Positions 1-11,200 of a DNA stretch of 64,000 nucleotides are shown piece by piece. A program made the position numbers and the translations under genes. Where the stretch lies: assembly GCF_012489685.1 (NCBI RefSeq), contig NC_080046.1, positions 29,193,881 to 29,257,880 on the forward strand, read 5' to 3'. Under the pieces are notes generated by a model. It saw only the letters and a list, made by a program, of their open reading frames with translations. It made no database searches and was not told the origin of the DNA. Numbering within the stretch: position 1 is the stretch's first letter; each line of letters starts with the position of its first letter. This DNA comes from Lotus japonicus (lineage: Eukaryota > Streptophyta > Magnoliopsida > Fabales > Fabaceae).

Positions 1-621
1 ACTCCTCTTGATTTGTTGCCTATGCCTAACATTTCTGTTTTCAAGCACAAGGAAGGACAGGGCAAAGCTGAATATGTCAAGAAGATGCATGAGCGTGTGA
101 AGGCTCAAATTGAGAGAAAGAATGAGAGTTATGCTAGGCAAGCTAACAAGGGAAGAAAGGAGGTGGTGTTCCAACCCGGAGATTGGGTTTGGGTGCACAT
201 GAGGAAGGAAAGGTTTCCAGAACAAAGGAAATCCAAACTCCAACCTAGAGGGGATGGACCTTTTCAAGTGCTTGAGAGAATCAATCACAATGCCTACAAA
301 ATAGAGCTTCCAGGTGAGTATAACATCAGCTCAACCTTTAATGTCTCTGATTTATCTCTCTTTGATGCAGATGGCGGAGAATTTGATTTGAGGTCAAATC
401 CTTTTCAAGAGGGAGGGAATGATGAGGACAAGGACAAGGACAAGGGTCATGGAGCACTAAAAGGACTTGGAGGACCAATGACAAGGGCTAGAGCTAAAAA
501 GGCCAAAGAGACTCTTCAGCAAGTAGTGGCAACCATTCTTGAAGACAAAGTGGTAGAAGAGATGGAACCAAAAATCATGATGATCATTCAGGCCCAAGAA
601 GAAGAGCCAGCCCACGCATAG
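1..621 (+). CDS. Ty3/gypsy polyprotein, C-terminal end (family A, partial)
   Basis: Open from the first base of the window (frame 1) to a TAG at 619-621, so the 5' part lies outside. It is the last 207 codons of a gag-pol polyprotein: the integrase C-terminal region ([20 protein letters not shown], then a [10 protein letters not shown] block typical of gypsy integrases) and a charged tail with [14 protein letters not shown]. The complete copy at 20061-20681 matches almost base for base; one visible change is INHNAY here against INNNAY there. The last 202 nt of the frame lie inside the 3' LTR that begins at 420. Integrase joins element cDNA to chromosomal DNA. This was a near-intact element whose body lies left of the window. 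Confidence 0.9.
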   Translation, partial: TPLDLLPMPNISVFKHKEGQGKAEYVKKMHERVKAQIERKNESYARQANKGRKEVVFQPGDWVWVHMRKERFPEQRKSKLQPRGDGPFQVLERINHNAYKIELPGEYNISSTFNVSDLSLFDADGGEFDLRSNPFQEGGNDEDKDKDKGHGALKGLGGPMTRARAKKAKETLQQVVATILEDKVVEEMEPKIMMIIQAQEEEPAHA

Positions 622-1442
622 GGGCTGCCATGTGATGTTTTGTTTTATTTTATTTCAATAAAAATGCAAAGGACCAATTGAATAAGTTGGATCCAAATGC
701 ATTATGTTGCTGAATTTTATTTTAGTGTGTTTAATCCACTTCAAGTGGTATGTGATTGCATGTGGCGTATGAAGGGCTTAAAGGGAGGGATCCATTCCTT
801 TCTTAAAACTCTTTGAATGTGTTTGAATTTCAATAAGTTCTGAATGGAGGAGTTACATCAGCAAAGTCAAAGGATTGAAGACTTTCAAAGCCAAGAATGG
901 AGTTACAAAGAAAGGGAAATTAAGTTCATAAAGAGCATTGAATGCTATATTCCCTGGTCAGAATAACAATCAAGAAAGGGAGTTACATGAAGCAATCAGC
1001 CACCAAATACACGTTCAGGGCTGAAGCAAATCACTATCTTCCTCTTTTAATTTGTAACTCCTAGCCTAGGATTCTTCTAGAGAAATTACACCTCATCATT
1101 TTTTGTAACAAGGCTGAATTTCCTTCTTCTTTATAAGGACCACTCCTTCAATGTAATAGACAGATTATGAATGAATTAGTATTTTCTTTTCTGAGTGATT
1201 CAGATTTGTGAGAGTGATTCTCATAGTTCTTGAGTGATTCTAGAATTAGGCTTATCAAGGGTTTGTCACCACCTTTGTGTGAAGTCTTCATCTTCCATTT
1301 CACTAAAACTTCCCCTCTTTTCTGTCCATTTCCCTTCCATCACGAAATTCTTCTTCTTCTTTCTCACATTTCAGAGTTCTCATCATCCAAGATCAATCCT
1401 AGACGATCCATTGCAGCCCTTGCATCAACTTGGGGCGTATCA
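420..1442 (+). repeat. 3' LTR of the left family A element
   Basis: Starts TGATGAGGAC right after the purine-rich tract AAGAGGGAGGGA and ends GGGGCGTATCA. It aligns end to end with the LTR pair at 14473-15495 and 20480-21503 (1023-1024 bp), with a few substitutions, e.g. near 760-775. A TATA-like TTTATAAGG lies near 1128-1136. The right flank is GATTC; the matching left flank is outside the window, so the target duplication cannot be checked. Confidence 0.92.
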
Positions 1443-2106
1443 GATTCAGCCACAGATTCTGAAGTTGAAGAGCTCCGCCAAAGGGCTGAGGGTTACCGCC
1501 ATGCCACACTCCAAGCGCACGGCGAGCGTGACAAGTTGCTGACCCAAGTTGCGGCCCAAATGACTTAACTGAACAACTTGGGCATCGAGATGAGCCGTCG
1601 CGAGGAGGACTTGTCCGCTTGTGAAGAAAGAATGGAGGAGCTGGAGGGCGAACGGGACAATTTGCAGCAGGAATTGAAGGCCAAGGCTGAGAGGATTGCC
1701 GCGGGGCAAGGCTGCCTGCCTCGTCAAAGACAAAGAGATCGCGTTCCTTCAAAGTGAATTGGGGTCGACGAACGAATCTCTCGCCGAGGTGAAATCTGAA
1801 TTTGAAACAAAAGCCAAAGCTGTTGCGGATGCAGAATACCGTGCGGATTCTGAGGTCAGAAATCTCCGGGCACGACTGGCGACTAGGGCTGCTGCCGATG
1901 CCGTGGAAGAGAGTGATCGCGGTTTCTTCCTCGCCAAAGCTCAAGTCCAATATCTTTATGAGGGGATTGACCTCAGCGGGACGGGAGCTTTCAAGAAGGT
2001 CACCCCCCAGGGATTGGTCGGCCCGGACGATCCCCCGGGCTTCAATGCTGCATATTTTGCGGCTGCTGAAAACGCAGGAGAAGCAGAAAACGTTAGTGTA
2101 GTGTGA
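1443..2106 (+). pseudogene. Tat antisense ORF (coiled-coil protein), 3' part, broken
   Basis: The frame continues directly from the family A LTR edge: DSATDSEVEELRQRAEGYRH and onward, rich in E, K, Q and A with heptad-like spacing, so a long coiled coil. A TAA at 1566-1568 interrupts it, replacing what reads like a Gln codon. A frameshift near 1700 moves the rest into the frame that ends at TGA 2104-2106 with KAQVQYLYEGIDLSGTGAF and PQGLVGPDDPPGF. It lies antisense to the gag and protease of the surrounding element, which fits the antisense ORF reported for Tat elements. Function of that product is unknown. The N-terminal part is left of the window, split off by the family A insertion. Confidence 0.65.
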
Positions 2107-3198
2107 ATATTTTGTATTGATTTTTCTTACCTTCTTTTTTTTTTGTAATTAATATCGTCCAACGTTATTTAATGAAAATTTGCTGCGGTTTCGTTTGTTT
2201 ATTTTCCTCCTCGTTCGCGCCCTCGTGGCCTTTGGGCCTTGTATTTTGTGCTCGTGTAGCGATTTTGAATGTGTGCTAGTGAAACTAGGACTTTAGCTCA
2301 GCCTTGGGCTGAGGCTTTCTCCTCGCACCAATTTTTCCCGTAAGAGCAGGTGCGGCCTCGCCGGTTTTATCCCGGCGAGGGCTTACGGTGCTAGGGACCC
2401 AATGGCCATATAGGTTTACCCAGACTTATGCCTAGTTTTTGTTCTCGCCCATATTTCGGGGAGGTTTCGTTTGCCCATATTTCGGGGAGACTTTTGGGAT
2501 AAACTGCTTGCCCTTGGACAAGGAGCTTTCCCGCACACATCGCCAACGAGAGGTAAGCGATTCGCGCCAGACTTTCCGGAGCAATCCCCAGACATCAAGG
2601 TCGTGTTGGGATTGCCACCTTCAGGGAATTTTTCCCACCGGGCGAACGTGACATGTTAGTTGAGTTGCTATCTGGGTAGCAATGGTTCGCGTCGGACTTT
2701 CCCAGAGTGATACCCAGACATCAAGGTAGTGTTGGGATCGCCACCTTCGGGGAATTTTTCCCACCGAGCGACCGTCATATTGTAGTCGAGCTAGGAGTAT
2801 TACTTGAGAATATCCTTTTATATTTGATTTGTAAAAATTTTACTTGGGAGGGATGCCTCATTAAAAAACTCCCGTGGCGGAGAAAAAGAGTGCATCTTTA
2901 TTTTTGTTCCTAATTTTTGGTTTTGTTGTCGTGTCCCCGTTCCTACTTCCTTTGTCGCGTCCTCGGCTCCGCTCTCCACACGCTTCCACTCCCAACCCCT
3001 CAGGTCAAAGTATCATCCCCATCACCACATCTTTCGAGCCAGATGTGCTCGCTAGCCATTCGTCATTATTTCTGGGCTGACTTCCTTCCATGCCCGCCTC
3101 GTGGTGGTGAGGAACTTCTCCCATCTTGCCCTTCTGCCTGTCGTGCTTGGGCGTCCCTCTGGCTTGAAAACTACCGAACCCACAGGCTTCCAGTATTT
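2107..3198. other. Spacer of the Tat element between antisense ORF and pol remnant
   Basis: No credible coding sequence. It holds a poly-T run near 2140, a repeated CCCATATTTCGGGGAG motif (about 2448-2489), and a direct duplication of roughly 90 bp. The first copy is about 2565-2655 and the second about 2688-2780, so the offset is about 123 bp. Both copies contain CCCAGACATCAAGGT and GGGAATTTTTCCCACCG. Spacers of Tat and Ogre elements are known to accumulate tandem repeats. Confidence 0.6.
2565..2780. repeat. Direct duplication, about 123-bp offset, two copies
   Basis: Copies share GCGYCRGACTTYCC, CCCAGACATCAAGGT, GTGTTGGGATYGCCACCTTC and GGGAATTTTTCCCACCG in the same order, with point differences. 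Confidence 0.7.
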
Positions 3199-3564
3199 TT
3201 ACTCTCTTTTTGCTTTACCCGGGCGACGACTCACTGGTTTCCTTCTCCTCGCCTTCCTTCTGTCCTTGGACCACTCGCGCGCCTTATCATCTCTTTCCTC
3301 GCCCCAGACCTGCTGGACGATCCGCTGGTCCATTTCCTGAATCGTAATTCCCTTTCCCTTCTCCTCATCTCGCCTCGAACTCAAGAGATTTGGTTTCCTA
3401 AACATCGGCAGTTCCCAGAATTCTGGGTCTTTTGAGCTCCAGCTGAAGAGGTCAAAGTTGTCCTCTACCAGCTTCTCTAAGCGTCTCTCCTGATTAACCG
3501 TGAGCCTGGGTTCGATCGCCAACACCCCCCTGCTAAATTTATACGCTTCCAAGTCTGCGATCAC
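3199..3564 (-). pseudogene. Tat pol remnant: linker before RT
   Basis: Minus-strand reading contains EPRLTVNQERRLEKLVEDNF followed by DLFSWSSKDPEF, the segment that in Tat and Athila elements precedes RT (usually DLFAWS.. DMPGI). After about 50 residues the similarity to RT stops and the reading becomes charged, non-RT sequence. A deletion therefore removed the RT, RNase H and integrase domains. It lies 190 nt downstream (in element sense) of the protease remnant, in the expected order. Not functional. Confidence 0.6.
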
Positions 3565-3756
3565 ATTTGCCCAACGCTCCTCTGCTTGAGCGTCCGTGAA
3601 CTGTCCACCCTTACCCGTTCTGCCATCTACCCCAACCTGTCCTGCATTGCTCCTTGATCTTGCTATCTTCCTGTCAACCTCCTGCTTCGATCCCCCCGGC
3701 CTGCCCTGATTACCTTGGATGACCTCAAACTCATGACACCTTTGTCCCTCGCCAGC

Positions 3757-4248
3757 TCATTTCTTTCCATACAAGCTGAGACAGTTGTTGTAACATTCCC
3801 TCGCCCTCCTTTGATCAACTACAATCTTTCCCACCTTTCCACTTATCAGCGGATATTTCACCGCCAGGTGTGCCGCCGAGATTACTGCACAAAGGCGATT
3901 GAGTGTGTTCCTTCCAATGATGGCATTGTAGGATGCCACAACCTGCAATACAAGATACCTTACACGGAGAAGCTTAGCGTTATCGTCGATACCAAAGACT
4001 GTGTCCAGATCTACATATCTGCGTACCCAGACTTGCTCGCCCGAGAAGCCTACCAAAGTTCCTGTATAGGGCATCAAATCTTTGTCCGTCAATCCTAATT
4101 GATCAAAAGCATCCCCATAAATGATGTCAGCGGAGCTCCCTTGGTCCAAAAGAACCCGCCGCACGTTAAAACTGTTGATCCTTATCATCACAACCACAGG
4201 ATCATCTTTGTGTGTCCTGATCCCTTCAAAATCCGCCGACGATATCAC
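3757..4248 (-). pseudogene. Retropepsin-like protease domain of the Tat element
   Basis: A 163-codon minus-strand frame reads ISSADFEGIRTHKDDPVVV, then VRRVLLDQGSSADIIYGDAF with the catalytic Asp in DQGSSAD, PYTGTLVGFSGEQVWVRRYV (flap region) and SYNAIIGRNTLNRL. This is the Tat/Athila/Ogre form of the gypsy aspartic protease, which cuts the polyprotein. The active-site and ALNRL-type motifs are well kept, although the frame is no longer joined to gag or RT. A short out-of-frame gap separates it from the gag end at 4402. Confidence 0.8.
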
Positions 4249-4401
4249 AATATCTGGATGCTGGAAACCGAATGGAGTTTCGTACTATTGCACTGATGTC
4301 AGTGCTCTCACGTGCCTTCGCCTCGCCGACGCTGTATCTCCGCCCCGCCGAAGCCACCCGCGATTGTGTTTATTGTCCCAACTGGCGGCTCAAGGTCTTT
4401 A

Positions 4402-4821
4402 TTAAAAGGTTTCCTCCGCCCCCTTATTCCTTGTTGCCAGTGTTTCCTTCTTGTCAGCGGTTGGCGTGCGCCGGCGGTCATCCTGCTGACGACCCCCTTT
4501 GTACCGGTTCCCTTGCTGCCGCTCTCCATTCCACCGATCGCCACGGTCGTTCATCTGTGATCGTCCCGCTCGAATGAGCCTCTCGATCTCGTTCTTCAGG
4601 GTAAAGCAATCTCCCATGTCGTGACCTGCCGAGCGGTGGTACTCGCACCACTTTGTTTTATCCAACACTACTCGGGGCGAGTCGGCTTCTTTCTCGCCTT
4701 CCTCAACCGCGTGAGTTGCCTTGACCTCTCGAAGCAACTCCGTCAGATGTGCGTTAAGACTCTTACCTGACTCCTCTCGCCGGCGAGGGTCGGCTTGATG
4801 CCACAGTCTGCGGCGCTCCAA
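4402..4821 (-). pseudogene. Tat gag C-terminal part with zinc-knuckle-like motif
   Basis: Minus-strand frame of 139 residues. About residues 60-90 carry KWCEYHRSAGHDMGDCFTLK followed by NEIERLIRAGR, the Cys/His motif and helix typical of Tat and Ogre gag. Upstream is LNAHLTELLREVKATH; downstream is an Arg/Gln/Gly-rich tail that probably binds RNA. It belongs to the same decayed gag as 4822-5904 and lies just before the protease in element sense. Confidence 0.75.
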
Positions 4822-5904
4822 ATTTTATCTCTTAGGGTACAATGGCTCCTTCGCAGCTTTTTCCCCTGTCTTCACCTTCCTGTCTCGCTTTCTGCTGCCC
4901 TCTCCCCTCTCCTTATTCCGCTTTTCTTCAGGCGAAGCGTCCCCTGGTTCGCCGTCCTTCTCCTTTTTCGCGCCTTCGCTTGAAAGCATCATCTTCCTCG
5001 TCCAGGATGTAGGTGTTTGCTCGCGTCCGAATCTCCGCCATGGACCGAGCCGGCTTGCGGCTCAACTTGTTGTTCAGCTTCCCCGACTGCAACCCGTTCT
5101 TGAAGGCACGCGCACAGGCATGCGGCTATGACTCCTCAATTTTGACTGATGCTGCGCTGAATCGTTTTACATACTACTTCAGAGTCTCGCCCTCGGATTG
5201 ACGGACATTGTAGAGATCCTCAATTGTCACCTGCTTGGTTTTACTGGCGGAAAACTAGACGAGGAATTTTGATGAGAAGTCACGGAAATTAGTGATGGAT
5301 CCTCGGAGTAGTGTGGTAAACCACGCTATGGTTGTGCCTTTGAACCTAGCTGGGAACATCCTGCACTTCACAGCGTCGGAAGCGGCACTGATCACCATTT
5401 TCGTGTTGAAATATAGCAGGTGCTCTTTGGGATCAGCTTTCGCGCTGTATGTCTCAAGGACAATATTCTTAGCCAGAAATATAGCAGGTGCTCTCTGGTA
5501 TGGAAACCTCCCTTACTGCCGCTGAGAACGGTTCGAATTCAGCCACGGCTTCCACCTCACGTTCCCTTTCATCCTGCTGCTCGGAACGATAATACTCTAG
5601 CTGTTCTTGCAAGTAATCGTTCCATTGTCGTATATCATCAACACTACGGATCAAACGCCTCCAGTCTTGGCCAGAAATCGGGTGAGTGCGCTCGTGATCT
5701 CTGCTGCTCCGGCGAAGTCGGCAGAGAAGGTAACGGAGGCGTTGGAGAAGGAGGTGGAGGTGGTGGTGGTGGTGGAGGAGGAGTTAACTGATCGGTTTCT
5801 TCACGGCGAACTTGCTCGCGTCGCGGCCTGCCTCTCACGCGACGTGGAGGCGAACCGCGCCGCCGCTCCTGATCTTCGTCGCGTCGTCGACGATGTGTTT
5901 CCAT
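4822..5904 (-). pseudogene. Tat gag N-terminal and central part, degraded
   Basis: A plausible original start is the ATG at 5904-5902 (METHRRRRDEDQERR), followed by a long Pro run encoded by the GGT tract at about 5750-5783 on the + strand. Pieces of the gag core survive in shifted frames with stops, e.g. TIEDLYNVRQSEGETLK, ACARAFKNGLQSGKLNNKL and ARSMAEIRTRANTYILDEED, all typical of the retrotransposon gag domain. Gag forms the particle that packages element RNA. At least two frame changes and several stops make this non-functional. Confidence 0.65.
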
Positions 5905-6031
5905 CGATCCTGATTGGTGAACCGAAGAACTTCAAGTGAAAAACTGAAAACTGAAGAAATTCACACAGAGAATTGGAATTCTCCAAATTCAATTGCAATC
6001 CACGCAGTACGGGAATCAAAATCTACCGTTC

Positions 6032-6049
6032 CCCATAGACGGCGCCAAA
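6032..6049 (-). other. Primer-binding-like site of the Tat element
   Basis: On the minus strand TTTGGCGCCGTCTATGGGG follows the LTR edge. TGGCGCCGTC is the usual start of Tat/Athila/Ogre primer sites. The matching tRNA is not assigned here. Confidence 0.6.
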
Positions 6050-6370
6050 TGTTCCATCATGAACATTGAGATGAGGTATAGTACCTAAGGTGCAAGGAAC
6101 GTGATGTGAGATTCTTAGAGAGAATGAGAGCGTAACTACTTAGAGAGAGAAAATAACGGAATTTCTAGCTTGTTATTTCTCAAATGAGCTAAGAGTCCTT
6201 TACATTTGGTATCCCTCCCCTATTTATAGTTGGGGGAGTTGGGCCTAGCGCCTCTAAATCATCCTAATGGGCCAGCTGGGCCTCCGGGACAAAGGCCCAA
6301 GTGCTTGATGCGCTCCTTGCCTTAGGCCAGCGCCCCTGGGCGAGGGACCCTGGGGTCTCACCCAGTCCAA
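6050..6370 (-). repeat. 5' LTR of the Tat element (outer edge approximate)
   Basis: The inner edge is clear: TGTTCCATCATGAACA on the + strand next to the primer site. A TATA-like CTATTTATAG lies near 6220-6229, and GC-rich sequence with GGGCC motifs follows. The outer edge is placed near the CACCCA at about 6365 only because recognisable LTR-like sequence ends there. Confidence 0.5.
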
Positions 6371-6463
6371 AATGATTCATGAAAATATTTGAACTAAATC
6401 ATCATAGTTCTATGTGAACCAATGATTTTTTTTTGAACGTTGAACCATTGATATTTAAGATAA

Positions 6464-7652
6464 GGCTTAATTCCACTTTTCGTCCCTGATGTATCACGAT
6501 TGTGCGATTTGGGTCCCCTTATTTCAAAACGAGCAATTTCCACCCCGCATATTTTTGCCGTCAACACTTTTGGTCTTTCCGTCATATATTCTGTCTAAAT
6601 TGGATGATGTGGACTTCATTAATTGACATGGCATAGATCCACATACATAATTATTATCTAAATCATTTTTGTATTTCAATTAATAAATTAAAACAAAAAT
6701 AATCCCAATCGCATTTTCAGTTCTTCTTCTTCCCTTCTCAACAACCATCTTCTTCTTCCCTCTCACCACCGTCTCTAACCATCCCACTACCACCGGTCTT
6801 CTTCTTTTTAGGCAAAGGTGCTAAAATCTGGTCATTCAACAACGCAACCAACACAATTAATTCATCAAAGTTTCATTCTTTAACAAAAACATAACATGAA
6901 GAGTGTGAAATTGAGTTTGTTTTTGAGTTACTTTGCCACCCAACAACACAATCAATTTGGTTTTTGATTTACTTTGCTTGTTGTTCAGTTTCTTCCCCTC
7001 ACTTTTAACTCAAAAAAACCCAGAAATCAAACCCCATAGCCAAAAGCTTAAACACACAATTACTTTGCTTATTGTTATGTTTTCTTCACCTCTATCGATC
7101 TGCAAAACGCTGGGTCGCGGCCATACTCGGTGTCACAAGGTGGTTTGACCGCGGTGTGAGGTGAGGAGTTGAGGGGTTGTTGAGATCGGAGCAAGTTGGG
7201 GATGAGGCTATGAAGGTGGAGGTGGAGGTGAGGGATTGTTGTGGTCTGATTCGCCGTTTGGAGGGTTGGAGGGAGGGGGCATGGTTGCCTGAGGGGACGT
7301 TGTGGTGGTGGCATGCGAGTGGGGGGTTGGAGGTTGAAGATGGTGGTGGGGGCTGAAGGTTGAAGATGATAGGAATCAGGGTTTGGGGATATTTTTTTTT
7401 TTGGGTTATAATGTATTATTTGTAAAATAAAAATGATGTGTAAACTAATTATGTACTTTGAATTTTTTTTTGGTGCCAGCTAATTTAATAAAGTTCAAAT
7501 CACTCATTTCTGTCAAATTTTGGACGGAACATTAATAGAAGGACCAAAGTTGTTGACAGTAAAAACATGTGGGATGCAAATCGCTCGTTTTAAAATAAGG
7601 GGACCCAAATAACACAATAGTGATAGATCAGGGGTGAAAAGTGAATTAAAGC
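6464..7652. mobile_element. Non-autonomous Mutator-like element (MULE), 1189 bp
   Basis: Flanked by the 9-bp direct repeat TTAAGATAA at 6455-6463 and 7653-7661, the duplication length of MULEs. The terminal inverted repeats run about 90 bp: GGCTTAATTCCACTTTTCGT at the left against GCTTTAATTCACTTTTCACC in reverse complement at the right, then TTTGGGTCCCCTTATTT in both arms. No transposase is seen. The interior is CT-rich on one side (about 6720-6800) and G-rich on the other (7130-7360), as if non-element sequence had been captured. Confidence 0.85.
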
Positions 7653-7661
7653 TTAAGATAA

Positions 7662-8284
7662 CTAGATAAAATGGAATTTCTAATCAACTTATTTTAACTA
7701 TTTTTGGTCCACCAAATTAGGGTGATTTAACTAATTTTAATGAATCATTTAGATAACTCTACCTCTTCACACAAACAAATACATAAACAAATGGTGATAT
7801 ATCTTATGAAAATAAATTTCTTATATGAGAATTGTGATAATAAATATTGACTTTGTCATATATCCAAAAATGTATCTTCCTTTAATCCTTCTCTCAGCCG
7901 TTTCTCTTTCAAGTTCGTTTAAAACCTTCTCTCTCAAACACTGATTTTCCGTGTCTGACTTTGATTTCAAGCACCTCCTCAGCCTCCTTCCTTCACCGCC
8001 GTCAAGTTCCACGATCCTGTCCCGGACCCCGTCGCGCTCAATCTAGAGTACCAGCCGCGTGTACCCGTTTCAGATCGGGTTATCAGGTCGGATAATGTCA
8101 ACCCGTTGAGATTTAGAGGCAGTTTCAGATCCATCCCTCACTTTCTACCGCCGTGGCATCTCTCACCGCACTATCACATTTCGTGAGTCCCATCAGGTTC
8201 CTCAGGTTCGCTGCTGACGATGACACAGGTTGCATCCCCTGTATCCCCTGACTCAACCACCTCTCACATCGTCGGAGACCTCAA
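7662..8284. other. Unassigned stretch between MULE and LINE
   Basis: AT-rich to about 7890, then a more GC-balanced segment (about 7900-8280). The + strand there can be read as KFHDPVPDPVALNLEYQPRV without a family I recognise. It could be a captured or truncated exon, or the 5' part of the LINE insertion. No start, splice or domain evidence is strong enough to call a gene. Confidence 0.4.
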
Positions 8285-8289
8285 GATCT

Positions 8290-11200
8290 ACACCTCATCC
8301 TTTCAGCAGTTTGTACAAGACAGCAATTTATTGGATTTACCACTGAATAATGGCGATTATACTTGGTTTTCTAGTCGGAAAGACGAGATTTGGAGTCGCT
8401 TGGATCGTTGGTTAGTGTCTGATGAGGTCCTGGTAACGTTCTCTAATATTTCTCAATCTATTTTACCATGGAATGTATCTGATCATATGGCGGTGGGTTT
8501 GTTTTTTGGGGTGCCTGATTCGGGACCAAAACCATTTTATTATTTTAATCATTGAGTTGATGAGAACGGTTTTAAGGAATTAGTGGAGGCTTGGTGGACA
8601 TCTGCTGTGTATCAAGGGTGGTCGGGTTATTTATTGCAACAAAAGCTAAGAGGGTTGAGAGGAAAAATTAGAGAGTGGCGTAGAAAGAAGGGTGCGTGGG
8701 GTGTAGAAAAAATTGCAAATTTAGAGAAGAGATTACAGGAGGTGATGAGTGAGTTAGAAGCAGAGGGGGGTTTAGAGGCTCTGAATAAGGAGAGAATGAT
8801 GGTTTTAGAGGCTTTGTGGCGGGCATACCGTGAGGAGGAAAGAAAATGGTTACAAAAGTCAAGGGTAAGGTGGTTGAAGGAGGGAGACAGAAACACAAAA
8901 TACTTTCACCGTGTGTGTAAGGCACGTACAGTAAAGAAAACCATCACGCAACTAAGGTATGGTGGGGTTCTGTTAACTTCCCCAGATGAGATAAAAGAAG
9001 CTATGCGAGCACATTTCATTAATTTTTTCCGCAAGGATGGTGGTCCTAGGCCGTGGTTCTCAAACATCAAATTAAATAAAGTGTCGGAGGCAGAAAAGCA
9101 CTTTTTGGAAGCAGATTTTACAGTGGAGGAAATATGGGAGGTGGTAAAAAATTTTGATGGGAATAGAGCTCCAGGTCCTGATGGCTTTAGCATGGATTTT
9201 TTCAAAAAATTCTGGAATTTAATTAAAGATGAACTGCTATGTTTTTTCAATGATTTTTTCATGTCAGGACAGCTGGTGAGGGGTCTAAATTCCACTTTTA
9301 TAGCTCTTATTCCTAAAGGGGGTGAACAAGAGCAAATATCGGACTACAGGCCAATCGGCTTAATTGGAAGTATTTATAAACTGCTGTCAAAAGTCCTTTC
9401 TGTGCGTCTGAGTTCTATGCTGCCACGTCTGTTAAGTCAGAATCAATTCGCTTTCACTGCAGGTCGTCAGATTGCGGATTGCTCTCTAATTGCTAATGAA
9501 ATTGTCCACACCATGGCTTCAAGGCCAGAAGGAGGTTTGCTATTTAAAATTGATTTTGCAAAAGCTTATGATAATGTTGAATGGGATTATATGCTGGAGC
9601 TTCTGCAGGAAATGGGTTTTGGGGGAAAATGGATTAGCTGGATGCAGGTGTGCGTTTCAACAGCTTCTTTAGCAGTCCTGGTTAATGGCTCGCCTTCTGA
9701 CTTCTTTAATATTCAGAAGGGACTGCGTCAGGGTGATCCCCTCTCACCTTTACTATTTAATATTGTGGCAAACGGGATGTCCTGCATGCTTAATCAATTA
9801 CTGGAAGGTGACGCACCATGTGGAGTGGAATTGGCGCCGGGGTTCCGCATAAATCATTTACAGTTTGCAGATGATTCCTTGCTGTTTTCTGATTGTGATG
9901 AGCTTCAGTTCCAGACTCTAGCCATGGCAATTGAAGCTTACTTATACAGTTCAGGGTTGAAAGTAAATTTTAACAAATCAGCGGTTTATGGGGTGAACGC
10001 CAATTCTTCTATGGTACAACAAGCTGCAACTTGGTGGAATTTTAAAATCGGTACGCTACCTTTCATTTATCTTGGAACTCCATTGGGTGGCAATCCTAGA
10101 AGATTGTCTTTCTGGAATCCGGTGCTGGAAAATATGACTGCAAAATTGGGTTTGTGGAGTTCCCGCTTCTTGACTTTAAGTGGGCGACTTGTTCTGATAA
10201 AATCTGTTCTGAATGCTATTCCATTGTACTATATGGCTCTCTATAAAGCTCCGAAGGGGATAATTCAGCGGATAGAGAGGATTATGCGTCGTTTCTTATG
10301 GGGGGCCCTTCTGGTGAAAATAAAATCATGTGGATAGCATGGGAAGACTTGTGTAAGGGTACCCGGTTTGGAGGCCTAGGAGTGGGTTTTCTTGAATGGA
10401 AAAATAAGGCTATGCTTTTGAAGTGGGTGTGGTGGTTTGGTCGGGAGAGAGATGCTCTATGGAGGGAGGTGGTTTGTAAAAAATATGGTTTACCACTGCA
10501 GCTGATATCTTTTAATGTTGACCCGGCTGATGTGAAAAAATTATCTGAGCCTTTGGTAGATGTGTATGGTGTTTGGCGTGATAGTGGGTTAGTGGGCAAT
10601 GTCTTTAGGGATGGTATGGCTTGTCAGATAGGGAGGGGAAGTGGTGTATTTTTCTGGTTGGATCATTGGGTAGGTTCCGCGCCTCTTAAAGTGGCTTTCC
10701 CTCGGGTGTTTGCATTAGCAGTTAATAAGAGGGCATTGGTGAGGGAGTATGGCACGGTGTTAGGTCCTCAATGAATATGGAATATTGCTTTTGTACGTGA
10801 TTTTCTGGGTTGGGAGAGACAACAGTATTATGATTTACAGGCACTTCTTCAGACTTTGGTTCCCACACAGGGGGAAAGAGCGGACAGAGATTCCATAATT
10901 TGGAAACATGATAATATGGGGCTCTACAGTGTAAACTCTATGTGTGCAGTTGTGGAAGCCCGATGGTTCATTGAGGAGGGATGGTATGTCCCTCAATTCT
11001 TGAGACCTATCTTACCTCAAAAATTGCTTTATTTTTGTGGCAGGTGCAGAAGAATAGAATTGCTTCAAAGGAGAACTTGGAACAAAGGGGGGTGGTCTTA
11101 GAGAATGGTGCATCTTGTATTTTTTGCTTGTCTACAACAAAGACAGTGACACACCTTTTTTTGCATTGTCCCCAGATATGGATGCTATGCACAACAGTGT

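Larger units (their letters stand above)
1443..6370 (-). mobile_element. Decayed Tat-type Ty3/gypsy element, minus strand, pol mostly deleted
   Basis: Read on the minus strand it runs: LTR (6370-6050), primer-binding-like site, gag with a Tat-style CEYHRSAGHDMGDCF zinc motif, retropepsin with DQGSSAD, then only the start of the RT region. RT core, RNase H and integrase are missing. Beyond them comes a coiled-coil ORF on the opposite strand (1443-2106). An antisense ORF between pol and the 3' LTR is a known trait of Tat-lineage elements. The left end and second LTR are cut off by the family A insertion. Stops and frameshifts throughout indicate a dead copy. The outer LTR edge at 6370 is approximate. 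Confidence 0.75.

Noticed and set aside
1399..1950. 183-codon minus-strand frame across the LTR/antisense-ORF junction
   Set aside because: It spans two unrelated elements and has no domain; a shadow of the coiled-coil frame.
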